Shown piece after piece: positions 43,284 to 51,479 of a stretch of 64,000 bases of DNA. Made by a program: the position numbers and the translations under genes. The stretch comes from Metabacillus arenae (GTDB lineage Bacteria; Bacillota; Bacilli; Bacillales; Bacillaceae), in assembly GCF_014773385.1 (NCBI RefSeq), contig NZ_JACXAI010000012.1:1-64000 (forward strand), written 5' to 3'. The notes under the pieces are model-generated. The model worked only from the letters and a program-made list of their open reading frames with translations, was not told the DNA's origin and did not search any database. Within the stretch, counting starts at the first letter, position 1, and each line of letters opens with the position of its first letter.

Positions 43284-43726
43284 TTGAAAATGATACCTGT
43301 ATATGTCCTTTCGGGATTTTTGGCAGTGGAAAAACGACTTTATTAACACGTATGTTGAAAGACCTTAAGATGCATGGGAAACGACCAGCTGTCATCATGA
43401 ATGAGATAGGAGATGTAAATCTGGATGGTCTTCTTGTGGATGATGATGTGCCGGTGATAGAAATGTTAAACAGGTGTTTCTGTTCTACCATACGAGAGGA
43501 TTTAAGTTCTACTTTGTTAAATATTTACCGCCAAGTTCAACCAGATGTAATTGTCATTGAGTCAATAGGGATTGCCAATCCACTTGAGTTCATCGAAGGC
43601 ATAACAAACGCTTCTATAATTGCAGGCATTGAGTTAAGGCTTGTGACAACAGTTATCTCAGCACCACACTTTTTTGCACTAACACATCGTGAAAAAAGCA
43701 AAACACGTCGCCTCTTGGAGGAGTAA
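43284..43726 (+). pseudogene. Frameshifted, truncated CobW/YciC (ZagA) GTPase
   Basis: From TTG 43284 or ATG 43290 the sequence encodes MIPVYVLSGFL, then one G is missing inside the Walker A motif (GSGKTTLLTRML appears in the next frame). The new frame continues through RPAVIMNEIGDVNLDG, a degenerate metal motif CFCS where CxCC is expected, and VIVIESIGIANPLEF, ending after about 145 codons of an expected 390-400. B. subtilis YciC/ZagA is a Zur-regulated GTPase that supports FolE under zinc starvation. Here it is a decayed copy beside an intact folE2. Confidence 0.8.
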
Positions 43727-44058
43727 ATTCGTTGTGTCAACATAAGGGCGCTGTTTTTGTTGATCCGAAGATTTCGGTAAATTTAAAGGAACAAATTTTT
43801 CTTGTTTTATCGTAGTAAACCTTAATGTTGTTGTAGTAAATGGGGTCATATGTAGAAAAAAGAAGGATAGATAAAGCAAGTTTTATCTATCCTTCTTTTT
43901 TTCCTTATATAATGTGTAACATTATATAATTCTTCTCTTTTATCAACTCATTAATAAAATATATTGGCTTTTAATAAAACGGTTGCGCCTGTCCGGAAAG
44001 GAGTTCCTGTCCGACCGACTACTCTGGACACGAAATGTCTTTTATATAACTAAAAAAA
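43727..44058. other. Spacer with a strong bidirectional terminator
   Basis: AGAAGGATAGATAAA (43861-43875) pairs perfectly with TTTATCTATCCTTCT (43882-43896), with A- and T-tracts on either side: an efficient terminator in both directions closing the zinc island. Before it, about 25 codons in a third frame may be further YciC-related debris. No gene called. Confidence 0.7.
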
Positions 44059-44083
44059 GGCTGACAAATTGCTATTGTCAGCC
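44059..44083 (-). terminator. Terminator of ZIP transporter gene
   Basis: GGCTGACAA...TTGTCAGCC stem, seven-base loop, then seven T on the minus strand. Confidence 0.85.
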
Positions 44084-44085
44084 GA

Positions 44086-44811
44086 TTATAGAGAAGAAAG
44101 AATAAGAGAACATAACAATCCGATTGAAGCTGTAAACCCGACAATCGCTCCTCCTTCTTCAAATGCTTCCGGCATCATCGTGCTTGAAACCATTGCGACA
44201 ATTCCTCCTGCTGCAAAAGCTCCAATAAAAGAAATGACCATCGAAGAGGCGTTACTTAATAATGAGAAACCAAGTAATGAACTGAGTGATGCCAGGAGAA
44301 CAACGATGAACCACATGATGATTATTTTCTTTTTAGAATAGCCATCTTTGATCAAACCAACAGAGCTGGATAACCCTTCAGGAAAATTGCTAATAAAGAC
44401 TGCGATTACCATTAAGTAACTTACAGAACCTTGGTCAAGCAGACTGACTCCGATAATAATCGATTCAGGAATCGCATCAATCACAGTTCCGATAAAGATA
44501 GAAAGGCCTGAGTGATTATCAGGATTCATTGTTGATCGTTTTCGATGATGGCCCCCGCCTTTAGTAATAATCAATTCTGAAATTGTAAATAAAAGAGCAC
44601 CACATATAAATCCGAATGAAGTAGCGGTCATTCCGCCATTATGTAAGGCCTCATCCAAAAGCTCAAACGCAGCAGCACCAAGCAATATACCTGTTCCAAA
44701 GGACATAATTGCTGCTGTTATTTTTCTGGGGATATCCTTAAAAATACCTAATAAGGCACCCAGCAAAATGGATGAGCCGGCAAAAGCTCCCCACAATGTT
44801 GCCTGAAGCAT
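44086..44811 (-). CDS. ZIP family metal transporter
   Basis: Integral membrane importer or exchanger of divalent metals (241 aa from the chosen start), about eight helices. Family features: FAGSSILLGALLG, MSFGTGILLGAAAFELLDEA, a His-rich cytoplasmic loop (GGGHHRKRS near residue 107), and the metal-site helices GLSIFIGTVIDAIPESIIIG and VFISNFPEGLSSSVG, where ZIP proteins use H/N-x3-E motifs (here D-A-I-P-E-S and N-F-P-E-G). ATG 44811 follows GGAGGAG. The His-to-Asp/Asn variation at the metal helices leaves substrate open (zinc, iron or manganese). A 106-bp duplicate of its 5' end lies at 52986-53091. Confidence 0.87.
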   Translation of the reverse strand: MLQATLWGAFAGSSILLGALLGIFKDIPRKITAAIMSFGTGILLGAAAFELLDEALHNGGMTATSFGFICGALLFTISELIITKGGGHHRKRSTMNPDNHSGLSIFIGTVIDAIPESIIIGVSLLDQGSVSYLMVIAVFISNFPEGLSSSVGLIKDGYSKKKIIIMWFIVVLLASLSSLLGFSLLSNASSMVISFIGAFAAGGIVAMVSSTMMPEAFEEGGAIVGFTASIGLLCSLILSSL

Positions 44812-45334
44812 CCTGTTCCAACTCCTCCAATCAGTTTCCACTTCCTATTTTTCCATATCCTAAAAATATCATTCACAAACTTATTTAACACTGCGCTTTG
44901 CTCATAAAGAAAGCAGGAAAAATTGCGAGAAAAGTGAGAACGATGTTTTAAGTCATCACTTATTTGTCGAAACTCCTATTAAAGGAAGTATCACTTTAAA
45001 TCGGAATTTGAATAACATAATTACGAAATCCCAAAATAATCTTTTCCGCATCATCCATTTTTTAGAAATTATTAGGCCAGCAATAGCAGCTTGGATATGT
45101 TCTCATTATACCTTTTACGCATACATTAAATTGAAAGCGCTCTATTATGCTTAAAAGGTTTTTTTAGGGGTATAAAAGATCATATTAGTAAGCCAAACAT
45201 GAAGCAAAGCCCCGCTAAAATTACTGTCGTATTCTCAACTCCATCGGCCGCTTATTTATAGGAGTTTACACTTTTATTAAAATTACGAGATCACTTTTGC
45301 TGGAGCGCTCTTAGCTTTAAAAGGATGTGATGTT
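44812..45334. other. Gene-free stretch between ZIP and depolymerase genes
   Basis: About 520 bp without a credible gene. TTGAAAGCGCTCTAT (45131-45145) matches the cre consensus at all but one defined position, 190 bp upstream of the depolymerase gene; this is weak. Confidence 0.35.
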
Positions 45335-46267
45335 ATGGGTAGCTTCTCGGTAAATACTTACGGGGGCTATAAGTATAAACTTTATGTACCGAGCCAGTAT
45401 AAGGTGGGAAATGATGTCCCTTTGCTGGTCATGCTGCATGGCTGCAAGCAAAACCCGGTTGATTTTGCGGAAGGAACAAAAATGAATCAACTTGCTGAAC
45501 AAGAAAACTTTATCGTCCTTTACCCGGAGATGAACCGCTTGTTTAACCCTTTTAATCCTGCTCAATATAATCTAGATGGATGCTGGAACTGGTTTTTAGA
45601 TTATAATCATCATCGTTTGGGAGGCCAGCCCCAGGTCATTAAAGGGATGATTGATGATGTCAAAAAAAATTATAATATTACTCCAAATATGGTGTATGCA
45701 GCTGGTTTATCTGCGGGAGGAGCTATGGCTTCCATTCTTGGAGTAACCTATCCTGATGTATTTAATGGAATTGGAATATGTTCAGGATTACCTTATGAAG
45801 CTGCAGATGTATTTATCCTAGCTGATCCAACGGCACAAACTGCAAAGGAAGTCATGATTCAAGGTACTGCTGATCCATATATGTGTGGGGTGAAGGCTTT
45901 TAATGAAATGGGGAGATTTAAAAGAAAAATGCCTGTTATTGTTTTTCACGGTACCAGTGATACCACTGTACACCCAATAAACGGACAGCACGTTATTATA
46001 CAATGGACTCAAACCAATTTTCTTGTAGAAGGAGGCCAAGGCAAAGCAGATGTTACACCTGCTTTGCAGCAAACGGGTATTATGAATGGACGAAGTTATA
46101 CGCAACATATTTACAATGGGAAAGATGAAATTTCTTTAATGGAACTTTGGATGATTGACCGAATGGGCCATACATGGTCTGGTGGCAGTTCAAATGGTTC
46201 TTATACGGATCCTCTTGGCCCAGATGCCTCATCTATATTATGGGGATTCTTAACAAAACATCATTAG
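45335..46267 (+). CDS. PHB depolymerase family esterase
   Basis: Alpha/beta hydrolase (310 aa) of the poly(3-hydroxybutyrate) depolymerase/LpqC esterase family. Visible: VMLHGCKQNPVDFAEG (oxyanion HG block), AGLSAGGAMAS (nucleophile Ser in GxSxG), VFHGTSDTTVHP (catalytic Asp) and DRMGHTWSGGS (catalytic His). There is no signal peptide, so it would act inside the cell, on stored granules or on released esters. It lies just before the PHA gene cluster, supporting a role in polymer mobilisation, although many relatives are feruloyl or acetylxylan esterases. Confidence 0.82.
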   Translation: MGSFSVNTYGGYKYKLYVPSQYKVGNDVPLLVMLHGCKQNPVDFAEGTKMNQLAEQENFIVLYPEMNRLFNPFNPAQYNLDGCWNWFLDYNHHRLGGQPQVIKGMIDDVKKNYNITPNMVYAAGLSAGGAMASILGVTYPDVFNGIGICSGLPYEAADVFILADPTAQTAKEVMIQGTADPYMCGVKAFNEMGRFKRKMPVIVFHGTSDTTVHPINGQHVIIQWTQTNFLVEGGQGKADVTPALQQTGIMNGRSYTQHIYNGKDEISLMELWMIDRMGHTWSGGSSNGSYTDPLGPDASSILWGFLTKHH

Positions 46268-46317
46268 AATGAAGTTATTTTTATATTTACAACTTCCTAA
46301 AAATGAAAAAGGCTGTT

Positions 46318-47055
46318 TTAAACAACTAATCCGCCATCGACGCTTAAAATTGCTCCATTTATATAATTCGCATCTTCTGAGGCTAAAAATAAGTACGCAG
46401 AGGCAATATCTTCAGGTTTACCCAGTTTTTTGAGAGGGGTCTTTTCTTTCATTATATCCAGGATCTTTTTAGGTACTGATGATGTCATATCTGTTTCGAT
46501 GAAGCCCGGAGCTATTGCATTTACCCGAATGCCTTTTGGTCCAAATTCTTTTGCCCAACTTTTGGTAAGACCAATTACTCCAGCTTTTGTTGCAGCATAA
46601 TTGGTTTGGCCAATATTCCCGTATAATCCTACTACAGAAGAAGCATTGATAATGACTCCTGAGCCCTTTTCCATCATAATTGGTATAACAGCCTTCGTGA
46701 ATTTAAAGACACCTGATAAGTTGACGGCAATGACCTTTTCCCAATCAGTTTCATTCATCTTTGTAAGGAAACCATCAATTGTTATTCCTGCATTGTTAAT
46801 TAATATATCTATTCTATTATGAGTATTTATCGATGATTGAATGACATCTTCTATCTGAAAAGTATTTGTAACATCTACTTCAAAAAATTCAACCCGATCT
46901 TTTTCACCTAGCTCTTTTAAAACAGTCATACCAGCATCCTTATCACGATCACATATGACGACTTTGGCACCTTCCTGCAAAAATCTTCGAGCTGTTTCTT
47001 TTCCAATTCCTTTTGCTCCACCAGTTATTAAAGCAACTTTATCGGCTAATTTCAA
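46318..47055 (-). CDS. FabG/PhaB-type short-chain reductase
   Basis: Classical SDR (245 aa) similar to 3-oxoacyl-ACP and acetoacetyl-CoA reductases. Motifs: VALITGGAKGIG, ILINNAGITIDG, VIINASSVVGLYGNIGQTNY with AATKAGVIGLTKSWAKEFG (catalytic Ser, Tyr-x3-Lys), and GFIETDM. It is a paralogue of the PhaB reductase encoded 2 kb away and probably serves the same acetoacetyl-CoA step or fatty-acid intermediates. TTG 47055 is preferred because GAGGTGG is five to eight bases upstream; GTG 47064 is inside that ribosome site. Downstream of phaP on the same strand, but separated by a terminator. Confidence 0.85.
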   Translation of the reverse strand: MKLADKVALITGGAKGIGKETARRFLQEGAKVVICDRDKDAGMTVLKELGEKDRVEFFEVDVTNTFQIEDVIQSSINTHNRIDILINNAGITIDGFLTKMNETDWEKVIAVNLSGVFKFTKAVIPIMMEKGSGVIINASSVVGLYGNIGQTNYAATKAGVIGLTKSWAKEFGPKGIRVNAIAPGFIETDMTSSVPKKILDIMKEKTPLKKLGKPEDIASAYLFLASEDANYINGAILSVDGGLVV

Positions 47056-47189
47056 AATTTCCACCTCTTTTTATCGATTTAAAGGCTATCAATAGATAAA
47101 TAGGATTCTAGAGGAAGCTATGTTTTAATTTTTATTTCCAACCATTCTATACAGCCTTTTATTATCTAATATTTAAGAGATTTCAAAAA

Positions 47190-47215
47190 AAGAACAGCGA
47201 ATTCTCGCTGCTCTT
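47190..47215 (-). terminator. Terminator after phaP
   Basis: AGAGCAGCGA-GAAT-TCGCTGTTCT stem followed by seven T on the minus strand. Confidence 0.85.
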
Positions 47216-47765
47216 AATTAAAAATGCTTAATCCAGATTTTGTATTATTTTCAAAGGCATTGAAAACACCTTTTTGTGTTGTTTTAACTTGGTTTAAAAA
47301 GTCTTCCAGCAAAGGTTTTAGTTCTTCACGATTTTTTTGTTGCTGGTTGATAAACGTTTTAATAGATTCTTGATAGTGCTGTTGTGACTGACTTAGTACA
47401 TTAAAGCTTGCTTTATAAGGTGTTGCTGTTAATTGTTGAACACGGCTGATTACCTCTTCAAGACGCTCATTTGACTGTTCAAATGATTTGCTGGACTCTT
47501 CACCGTGAACATTTTGAATGTTCTGTGAAACATTTTGGCGAATTTCTTTTATTAATTTCTTTTGTTCTTCCTCGATTCTGTCCATATTGCCAACTGCTTT
47601 TTCCCATGCTTCTTTTTGTTGGTCGAATACTTGGAGAGTAAGATTTTCCACTTCTTTTTGAGTATCATAAACGAAATTCAATCCGCTTTTCCAACTGTCC
47701 CAAAAAGAATCAATAAATTGATATGCATTCTGATCGTCAGTTGGGATTATTTTTTTTGTAGCCAT
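47214..47765 (-). CDS. phaP: Phasin, PHA granule-associated protein
   Basis: A 183-residue amphipathic, helical, Gln/Glu-rich protein that coats polyhydroxyalkanoate granules and controls their size. It has no transmembrane segment; FIDSFWDSWKSGLNFVYDTQ near the N-terminus and QQHYQESIKTFINQQQKNRE resemble the Bacillus PhaP family. AAGGAGG precedes the ATG. It is co-directional with phaQ, whose product in B. megaterium represses phaP and itself and is displaced by PHB; the 62-bp gap could hold another promoter. Confidence 0.85.
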   Translation of the reverse strand: MATKKIIPTDDQNAYQFIDSFWDSWKSGLNFVYDTQKEVENLTLQVFDQQKEAWEKAVGNMDRIEEEQKKLIKEIRQNVSQNIQNVHGEESSKSFEQSNERLEEVISRVQQLTATPYKASFNVLSQSQQHYQESIKTFINQQQKNREELKPLLEDFLNQVKTTQKGVFNAFENNTKSGLSIFN

Positions 47766-47827
47766 TTAAAAAACCTCCTTGAATTCTTTTAATAATTTAT
47801 TGTGATTGCAGGAATCCTGCAGAGTCA

Positions 47828-48250
47828 CTATTCCTCTTTTTCTTCTTCTTTATCTCCAGTTGTTAATGAACCAGGCATGAACATATCCGTATACATAGTA
47901 AAGAAACGATTTAGAATCGATTGGTATTGCTCAAGTGAACCCGCCCATGCATTTAAATAAGCCTCGCCGGCATCGGTTAAAGAGTAGATCCTTTTTGCCG
48001 GTCCTCCTGTTGATGTATCCCATTCCGACTTTACCATTTTATCTTTTTCCAATTGTCTCAGTGTTCGATAAACATTTCCTTGGTCAATTGAAGAAAAGCC
48101 AAATTGGGTCAACTGTTGAATAAGTTTATAACCATGCAAGTTCCAGCCGCGGAGACTCAACAGGAGCACAGGTATCATTAAGTTTTTCGGAGTATTGTTC
48201 TTTACCATTTCATCTGACTTTGAGTCATTAGTACTCTTTTTCATAGACAT
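47828..48250 (-). CDS. phaQ: PhaQ, PadR-family PHA-responsive repressor
   Basis: PadR-type winged-helix regulator (140 aa). The DNA-binding core is PVLLLSLRGWNLHGYKLIQQ, SSIDQGNVYRTLRQLEKDKM and GGPAKRIYSLTDAGEAYLNAW; the C-terminal helix (SLEQYQSILNRFF) dimerises. In B. megaterium PhaQ represses phaQP and senses PHB. ATG 48250, preceded by GGGTGG, is favoured over the ORF's upstream TTG. A near-perfect dyad 30-50 bp upstream is the likely operator. Divergent from phaRBC, so it may influence both directions. Confidence 0.87.
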   Translation of the reverse strand: MSMKKSTNDSKSDEMVKNNTPKNLMIPVLLLSLRGWNLHGYKLIQQLTQFGFSSIDQGNVYRTLRQLEKDKMVKSEWDTSTGGPAKRIYSLTDAGEAYLNAWAGSLEQYQSILNRFFTMYTDMFMPGSLTTGDKEEEKEE

Positions 48251-48280
48251 ATGAACCACCCACAAATTTGTTAAATATCT

Positions 48281-48301
48281 ATAAGTGTAATTTACACCTA
48301 T
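48281..48301. promoter_or_regulatory. Putative PhaQ operator
   Basis: ATAAGTGTAA-T-TTACACCTAT: inverted repeat matching at 9 of 10 positions around a single central base, 30 bp before phaQ in the phaQ/phaR divergent region. Confidence 0.6.
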
Positions 48302-48571
48302 ATGTTTTATTTGTCAAACTGAAACATCTATTGAATTAAACAAATTTATTTCAAATTTCTCTGTGAAGATTCACCTTATTATTGCAGCAACATCGGGTTA
48401 TCACAAGGGATGTTGTGTTTTTGGAAATGATCTTTACAATCTTGTATTTAAAAATTTACACAAAATTTTCAAAGTTCACATAAAATTCAGAAATATGAAC
48501 TTGTTTACTCTGCTTTTATCAACTAACATAGATTTATGTAATAAATATAATTATTGGAAGGAGAGGAAATA

Positions 48572-49021
48572 ATGAATCAGCAAAAAAGCTTTAACCCTAT
48601 GGAAATGTGGAAAGACATTTATAACCAATCCGAATCCTATTGGAGTAACATATTGGATGAAAACATGAAGGAAGAATATTTTTCTGAGTGGATGGGGAAA
48701 GTTTTGGAAATTAATCTCCTGACCAAGAAAATGTTGAATGAAACAGCAGAAAGTTATTTGACACAGATGAATTTACCCACTCGAAATGACCTTTCAAACA
48801 TCGCGTCTCTTGTCGTAAATGTCGACTCAAAAGTTGATGATTTAGAAGAATTGATTGAAGAAAAGAGCGTAAATCAAGTAAACCAGGCAGAACTGAAACG
48901 GGAAATGACGCGAGTAAAAAATGATATAAAAAATTTAGACAGTAAACTTAATGAAATCCTTACCTTATTAAATGAACAAAAAAATGCAGTTAATGCCAAA
49001 GAACCAGCTGCGAAACAATAA
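48572..49021 (+). CDS. phaR: PhaR subunit of class IV PHA synthase
   Basis: A 149-residue helical protein that pairs with PhaC to form the active class IV polyhydroxyalkanoate synthase found in Bacillus. FNPMEMWKDIYNQSESYW at the N-terminus is the recognisable PhaR block; the C-terminal half (about 85-140) is a Glu/Lys/Asn-rich coiled coil. ATG 48572 follows GGAGAGG. First gene of the phaR-phaB-phaC operon, divergent from phaQ. Confidence 0.87.
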   Translation: MNQQKSFNPMEMWKDIYNQSESYWSNILDENMKEEYFSEWMGKVLEINLLTKKMLNETAESYLTQMNLPTRNDLSNIASLVVNVDSKVDDLEELIEEKSVNQVNQAELKREMTRVKNDIKNLDSKLNEILTLLNEQKNAVNAKEPAAKQ

Positions 49022-49079
49022 ATAAATATTTTTTCAACTTGGTTTCAACAATAAAAATACATATAAGGAGTGCATCTTG

Positions 49080-49823
49080 ATGGCAGAATTAAACAACAAA
49101 GTAGCAATTGTAACAGGCGGGGCAAAAGGAATTGGGCAAGCAATTACAAAGGAATTGGCAAAAAACGGTGTGAAAGTCGTAATAAACTATAACTCCAGCA
49201 AAGGAACAGCTGAAAAGCTTACGACAGATCTTAAAGCTGAGGGACGCGAAGTATATGCGGTGCAGGCAGACGTTTCAAAAATAGAAGACTCTCAGAAATT
49301 AGTAGAAGAAGCTGTTCAACAATTCGGCAGAATAGATATCGTTGTCAATAATGCAGGAATTACACGGGACTCAACTTTCAAAAAGCTCAATGAAGAGGAC
49401 TGGAGAAAAGTAATTGATGTCAATTTAAACAGCGTTTACAATACTATTTCCGCTGCATTGCCTCACCTTCTTGAATCAGATGCAGGCCGTATCATCAACA
49501 TTTCTTCTATTATCGGACAGGCTGGAGGCTTTGGACAGACAAACTATGCTGCAGCAAAAGCAGGAATGATTGGTTACACAAAGTCACTTGCACTGGAACT
49601 TGCTAAAAGCAATGTAACCGTTAACGCGATTTGCCCAGGGTTTATTGACACAGAGATGGTCAGAGAAATTCCAGAAAATGTCCGTGAAAAAATTATTGCC
49701 AAAATCCCAGCACGCCGTTTAGGCAACCCGGATGAAATTGCCCGTGGAGTTGTTTTCCTATGCAAAGATGGTGAATATATCACAGGTCAGCAGTTAAATA
49801 TAAACGGCGGACTTTATATGTAA
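49080..49823 (+). CDS. phaB: Acetoacetyl-CoA reductase
   Basis: NADPH-dependent SDR (247 aa) converting acetoacetyl-CoA to (R)-3-hydroxybutyryl-CoA, the monomer for PHB. Motifs: VAIVTGGAKGIG, IVVNNAGITRDS, RIINISSIIGQAGGFGQTNY followed by AAAKAGMIGYTKSLALELA (Ser, Tyr-x3-Lys) and CPGFIDTEM. AAGGAG lies nine to ten bases before ATG 49080. Between phaR and phaC, as in B. megaterium. A second, diverged paralogue is encoded at 46318-47055. Confidence 0.92.
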   Translation: MAELNNKVAIVTGGAKGIGQAITKELAKNGVKVVINYNSSKGTAEKLTTDLKAEGREVYAVQADVSKIEDSQKLVEEAVQQFGRIDIVVNNAGITRDSTFKKLNEEDWRKVIDVNLNSVYNTISAALPHLLESDAGRIINISSIIGQAGGFGQTNYAAAKAGMIGYTKSLALELAKSNVTVNAICPGFIDTEMVREIPENVREKIIAKIPARRLGNPDEIARGVVFLCKDGEYITGQQLNINGGLYM

Positions 49824-49862
49824 TACCTTATTTTCAATCGAAAGTAGGAAGGTGTGAACGTC

Positions 49863-50951
49863 ATGAGTATAACAGATTCAAGAGAATGGAAACAGCTTAT
49901 GGAAACGGTTCCTAATGAGTTCCAGCAATCATATTCCCGTTTAACAAGGGCAATGGAAGTGGTGACATCCGATCCAGATCCGGAAGTTGGTCTTACACCA
50001 AAAGAAGTCATTTGGACAAAAAACAAGGCGAAGCTATACCGGTATGTATCCGATCAGCCAAAAAAATTCAATGTGCCTCTGCTTTTAGTTTATGCGCTTA
50101 TTAATAAACCATATATTTTAGATTTAACAAAAGGAGATAGTTTAGTAGAATACTTGGTTAACCGTGGATTTGACGTATATCTCCTAGATTGGGGCACACC
50201 AGGTTATGAAGACAAAAAGATGAAGCTGGATGACTATATTTTGGACTATATACCACGTGCGGTTCGTAAAGTATTGCGGACATCCAATTCAGACAATGTG
50301 TCAATCCTTGGCTATTGCATGGGCGGTACGTTGACATCGATTTTTGCTGCTCTTCACTCGGAATTACCAGTTCGCAACTTAATTTTTATGACAAGTCCAT
50401 TTGATTTTGAAGAAACAGGCTTATATGGCTCATTTCTTGATGAGCGATACTTTGATATTGACAATGTTGTCGAAACACTTGGTCTCATCCCGCCTGAAAT
50501 GATTGATTTCGGAAACAAAATGTTAAAGCCGACAACAAATTTTTATGGGCCTTATGTTAGTCTTGTTGATCGAGCCGACAACGAGAAGTTTGTGAGAAAC
50601 TGGAAGTTGATGCAAAAATGGGTATCTGACGGAGTTCCATTCCCAGGTGAAGCGTATCGTCAGTGGATCAGAGATTTCTACCAAAATAATAAGCTTATTA
50701 AAGGAGAGCTTGTCATACGCGGCCGCAAAGTCAACTTAGAAAACATTACGGCAAATGTACTTAACTTATCAGCTGAAAGAGATCATATTGCCCAACCGCA
50801 TCAAGTAGAAGCACTCATGGACGTCATCTCAAGTAAAGATAAAGAGTATGTTTCATTGCCTACTGGTCATGTGTCCGTTACATTCGGATCTAAAGCCGTA
50901 AAACTAACCTATCCAACTGTTGGAGACTGGCTGGAAAAACGATCTATGTAG
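49863..50951 (+). CDS. phaC: Class IV polyhydroxyalkanoate synthase PhaC
   Basis: Catalytic synthase subunit (362 aa), an alpha/beta hydrolase-like enzyme polymerising hydroxyacyl-CoA at the granule surface. The lipase-box-like SILGYCMGGTLTS holds the catalytic Cys (residue 152); LSAERDHIAQPHQ contains the catalytic Asp and LPTGHVSVTFGS the His. YLLDWGTPG is another synthase hallmark. Short length and the partner phaR make it class IV. ATG 49863 has AAGGTG eight bases upstream. The operon continues 47 bp later with the biotinyl/lipoyl-like gene. Confidence 0.93.
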   Translation: MSITDSREWKQLMETVPNEFQQSYSRLTRAMEVVTSDPDPEVGLTPKEVIWTKNKAKLYRYVSDQPKKFNVPLLLVYALINKPYILDLTKGDSLVEYLVNRGFDVYLLDWGTPGYEDKKMKLDDYILDYIPRAVRKVLRTSNSDNVSILGYCMGGTLTSIFAALHSELPVRNLIFMTSPFDFEETGLYGSFLDERYFDIDNVVETLGLIPPEMIDFGNKMLKPTTNFYGPYVSLVDRADNEKFVRNWKLMQKWVSDGVPFPGEAYRQWIRDFYQNNKLIKGELVIRGRKVNLENITANVLNLSAERDHIAQPHQVEALMDVISSKDKEYVSLPTGHVSVTFGSKAVKLTYPTVGDWLEKRSM

Positions 50952-50998
50952 TTGTTGGATGACATTCTGAAAGTTCATTAATTTTCCAGGAGGGTAAG

Positions 50999-51253
50999 AT
51001 GAGAGAGTCAATACTACCAATTTACAGTCCTTGCTTTGGGAAAGTTGAAAATATTTTAGTAAATGAAACGTCCCGTATATATGAATGGGAAAAGCTGTTT
51101 TTAATAAGAGAAAAGAATGGTACTGTAAATGAAATTACCGTAGGGATAAGTGGTTTAATTGCGTCTCTGGAAGTTAATGAAAATCAAAATGTAACACCAA
51201 ATACGGTTTTATTTAAAATAAAGGAAGATCTATTTATTACCGGTTCAGATTAA
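50999..51253 (+). CDS. Small biotinyl/lipoyl-like domain protein without the acceptor lysine
   Basis: An 84-residue protein that reads as one barrel-sandwich hybrid domain: IYSPCFGKVENILVNETSRI and GISGLIASLEVNENQNVTPN are the two quasi-symmetric halves (compare the G-x4-L-V-x-E-G-x-x-V-x2-G-x-x-L pattern). Where biotin or lipoyl carriers have EAMKM or a DKA turn, this has REKNGTVNE, so the modification lysine and its flanking Met residues are missing. AGGAGG precedes the ATG. It directly follows phaC and is presumably co-transcribed; function unknown. A scaffold or a regulator of the synthase is speculation. Confidence 0.65.
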   Translation: MRESILPIYSPCFGKVENILVNETSRIYEWEKLFLIREKNGTVNEITVGISGLIASLEVNENQNVTPNTVLFKIKEDLFITGSD

Positions 51254-51479
51254 ACGGATTATTTTTAGTTGATATTAGAGATATTCTATGGGGCGGGAAT
51301 AGGAGCATCAAGATCAAAGAGACAATATTCCTTCGTAACTGGCAGCTAAGTTTATTAAGCTTCCCGCTCTAGCCTGTGAAAATGTAATCCTTTTATTTCG
51401 ATTTCTATATGATTAACCTCAAAAAGTCTTACATTATGTGCTGATATTAAAATGAGTTTAGCTAAAGGAGAGGAAAGAA
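51254..51479. other. Spacer before the thiolase gene
   Basis: About 225 bp without a gene or clear terminator. AAAGGAGAGG at the right end is the ribosome site of the thiolase gene, which uses TTG. Confidence 0.4.

Noticed and set aside
45131-45145. cre site before the depolymerase gene
   Set aside because: One defined position mismatched and 190 bp from the gene; kept only as a remark.
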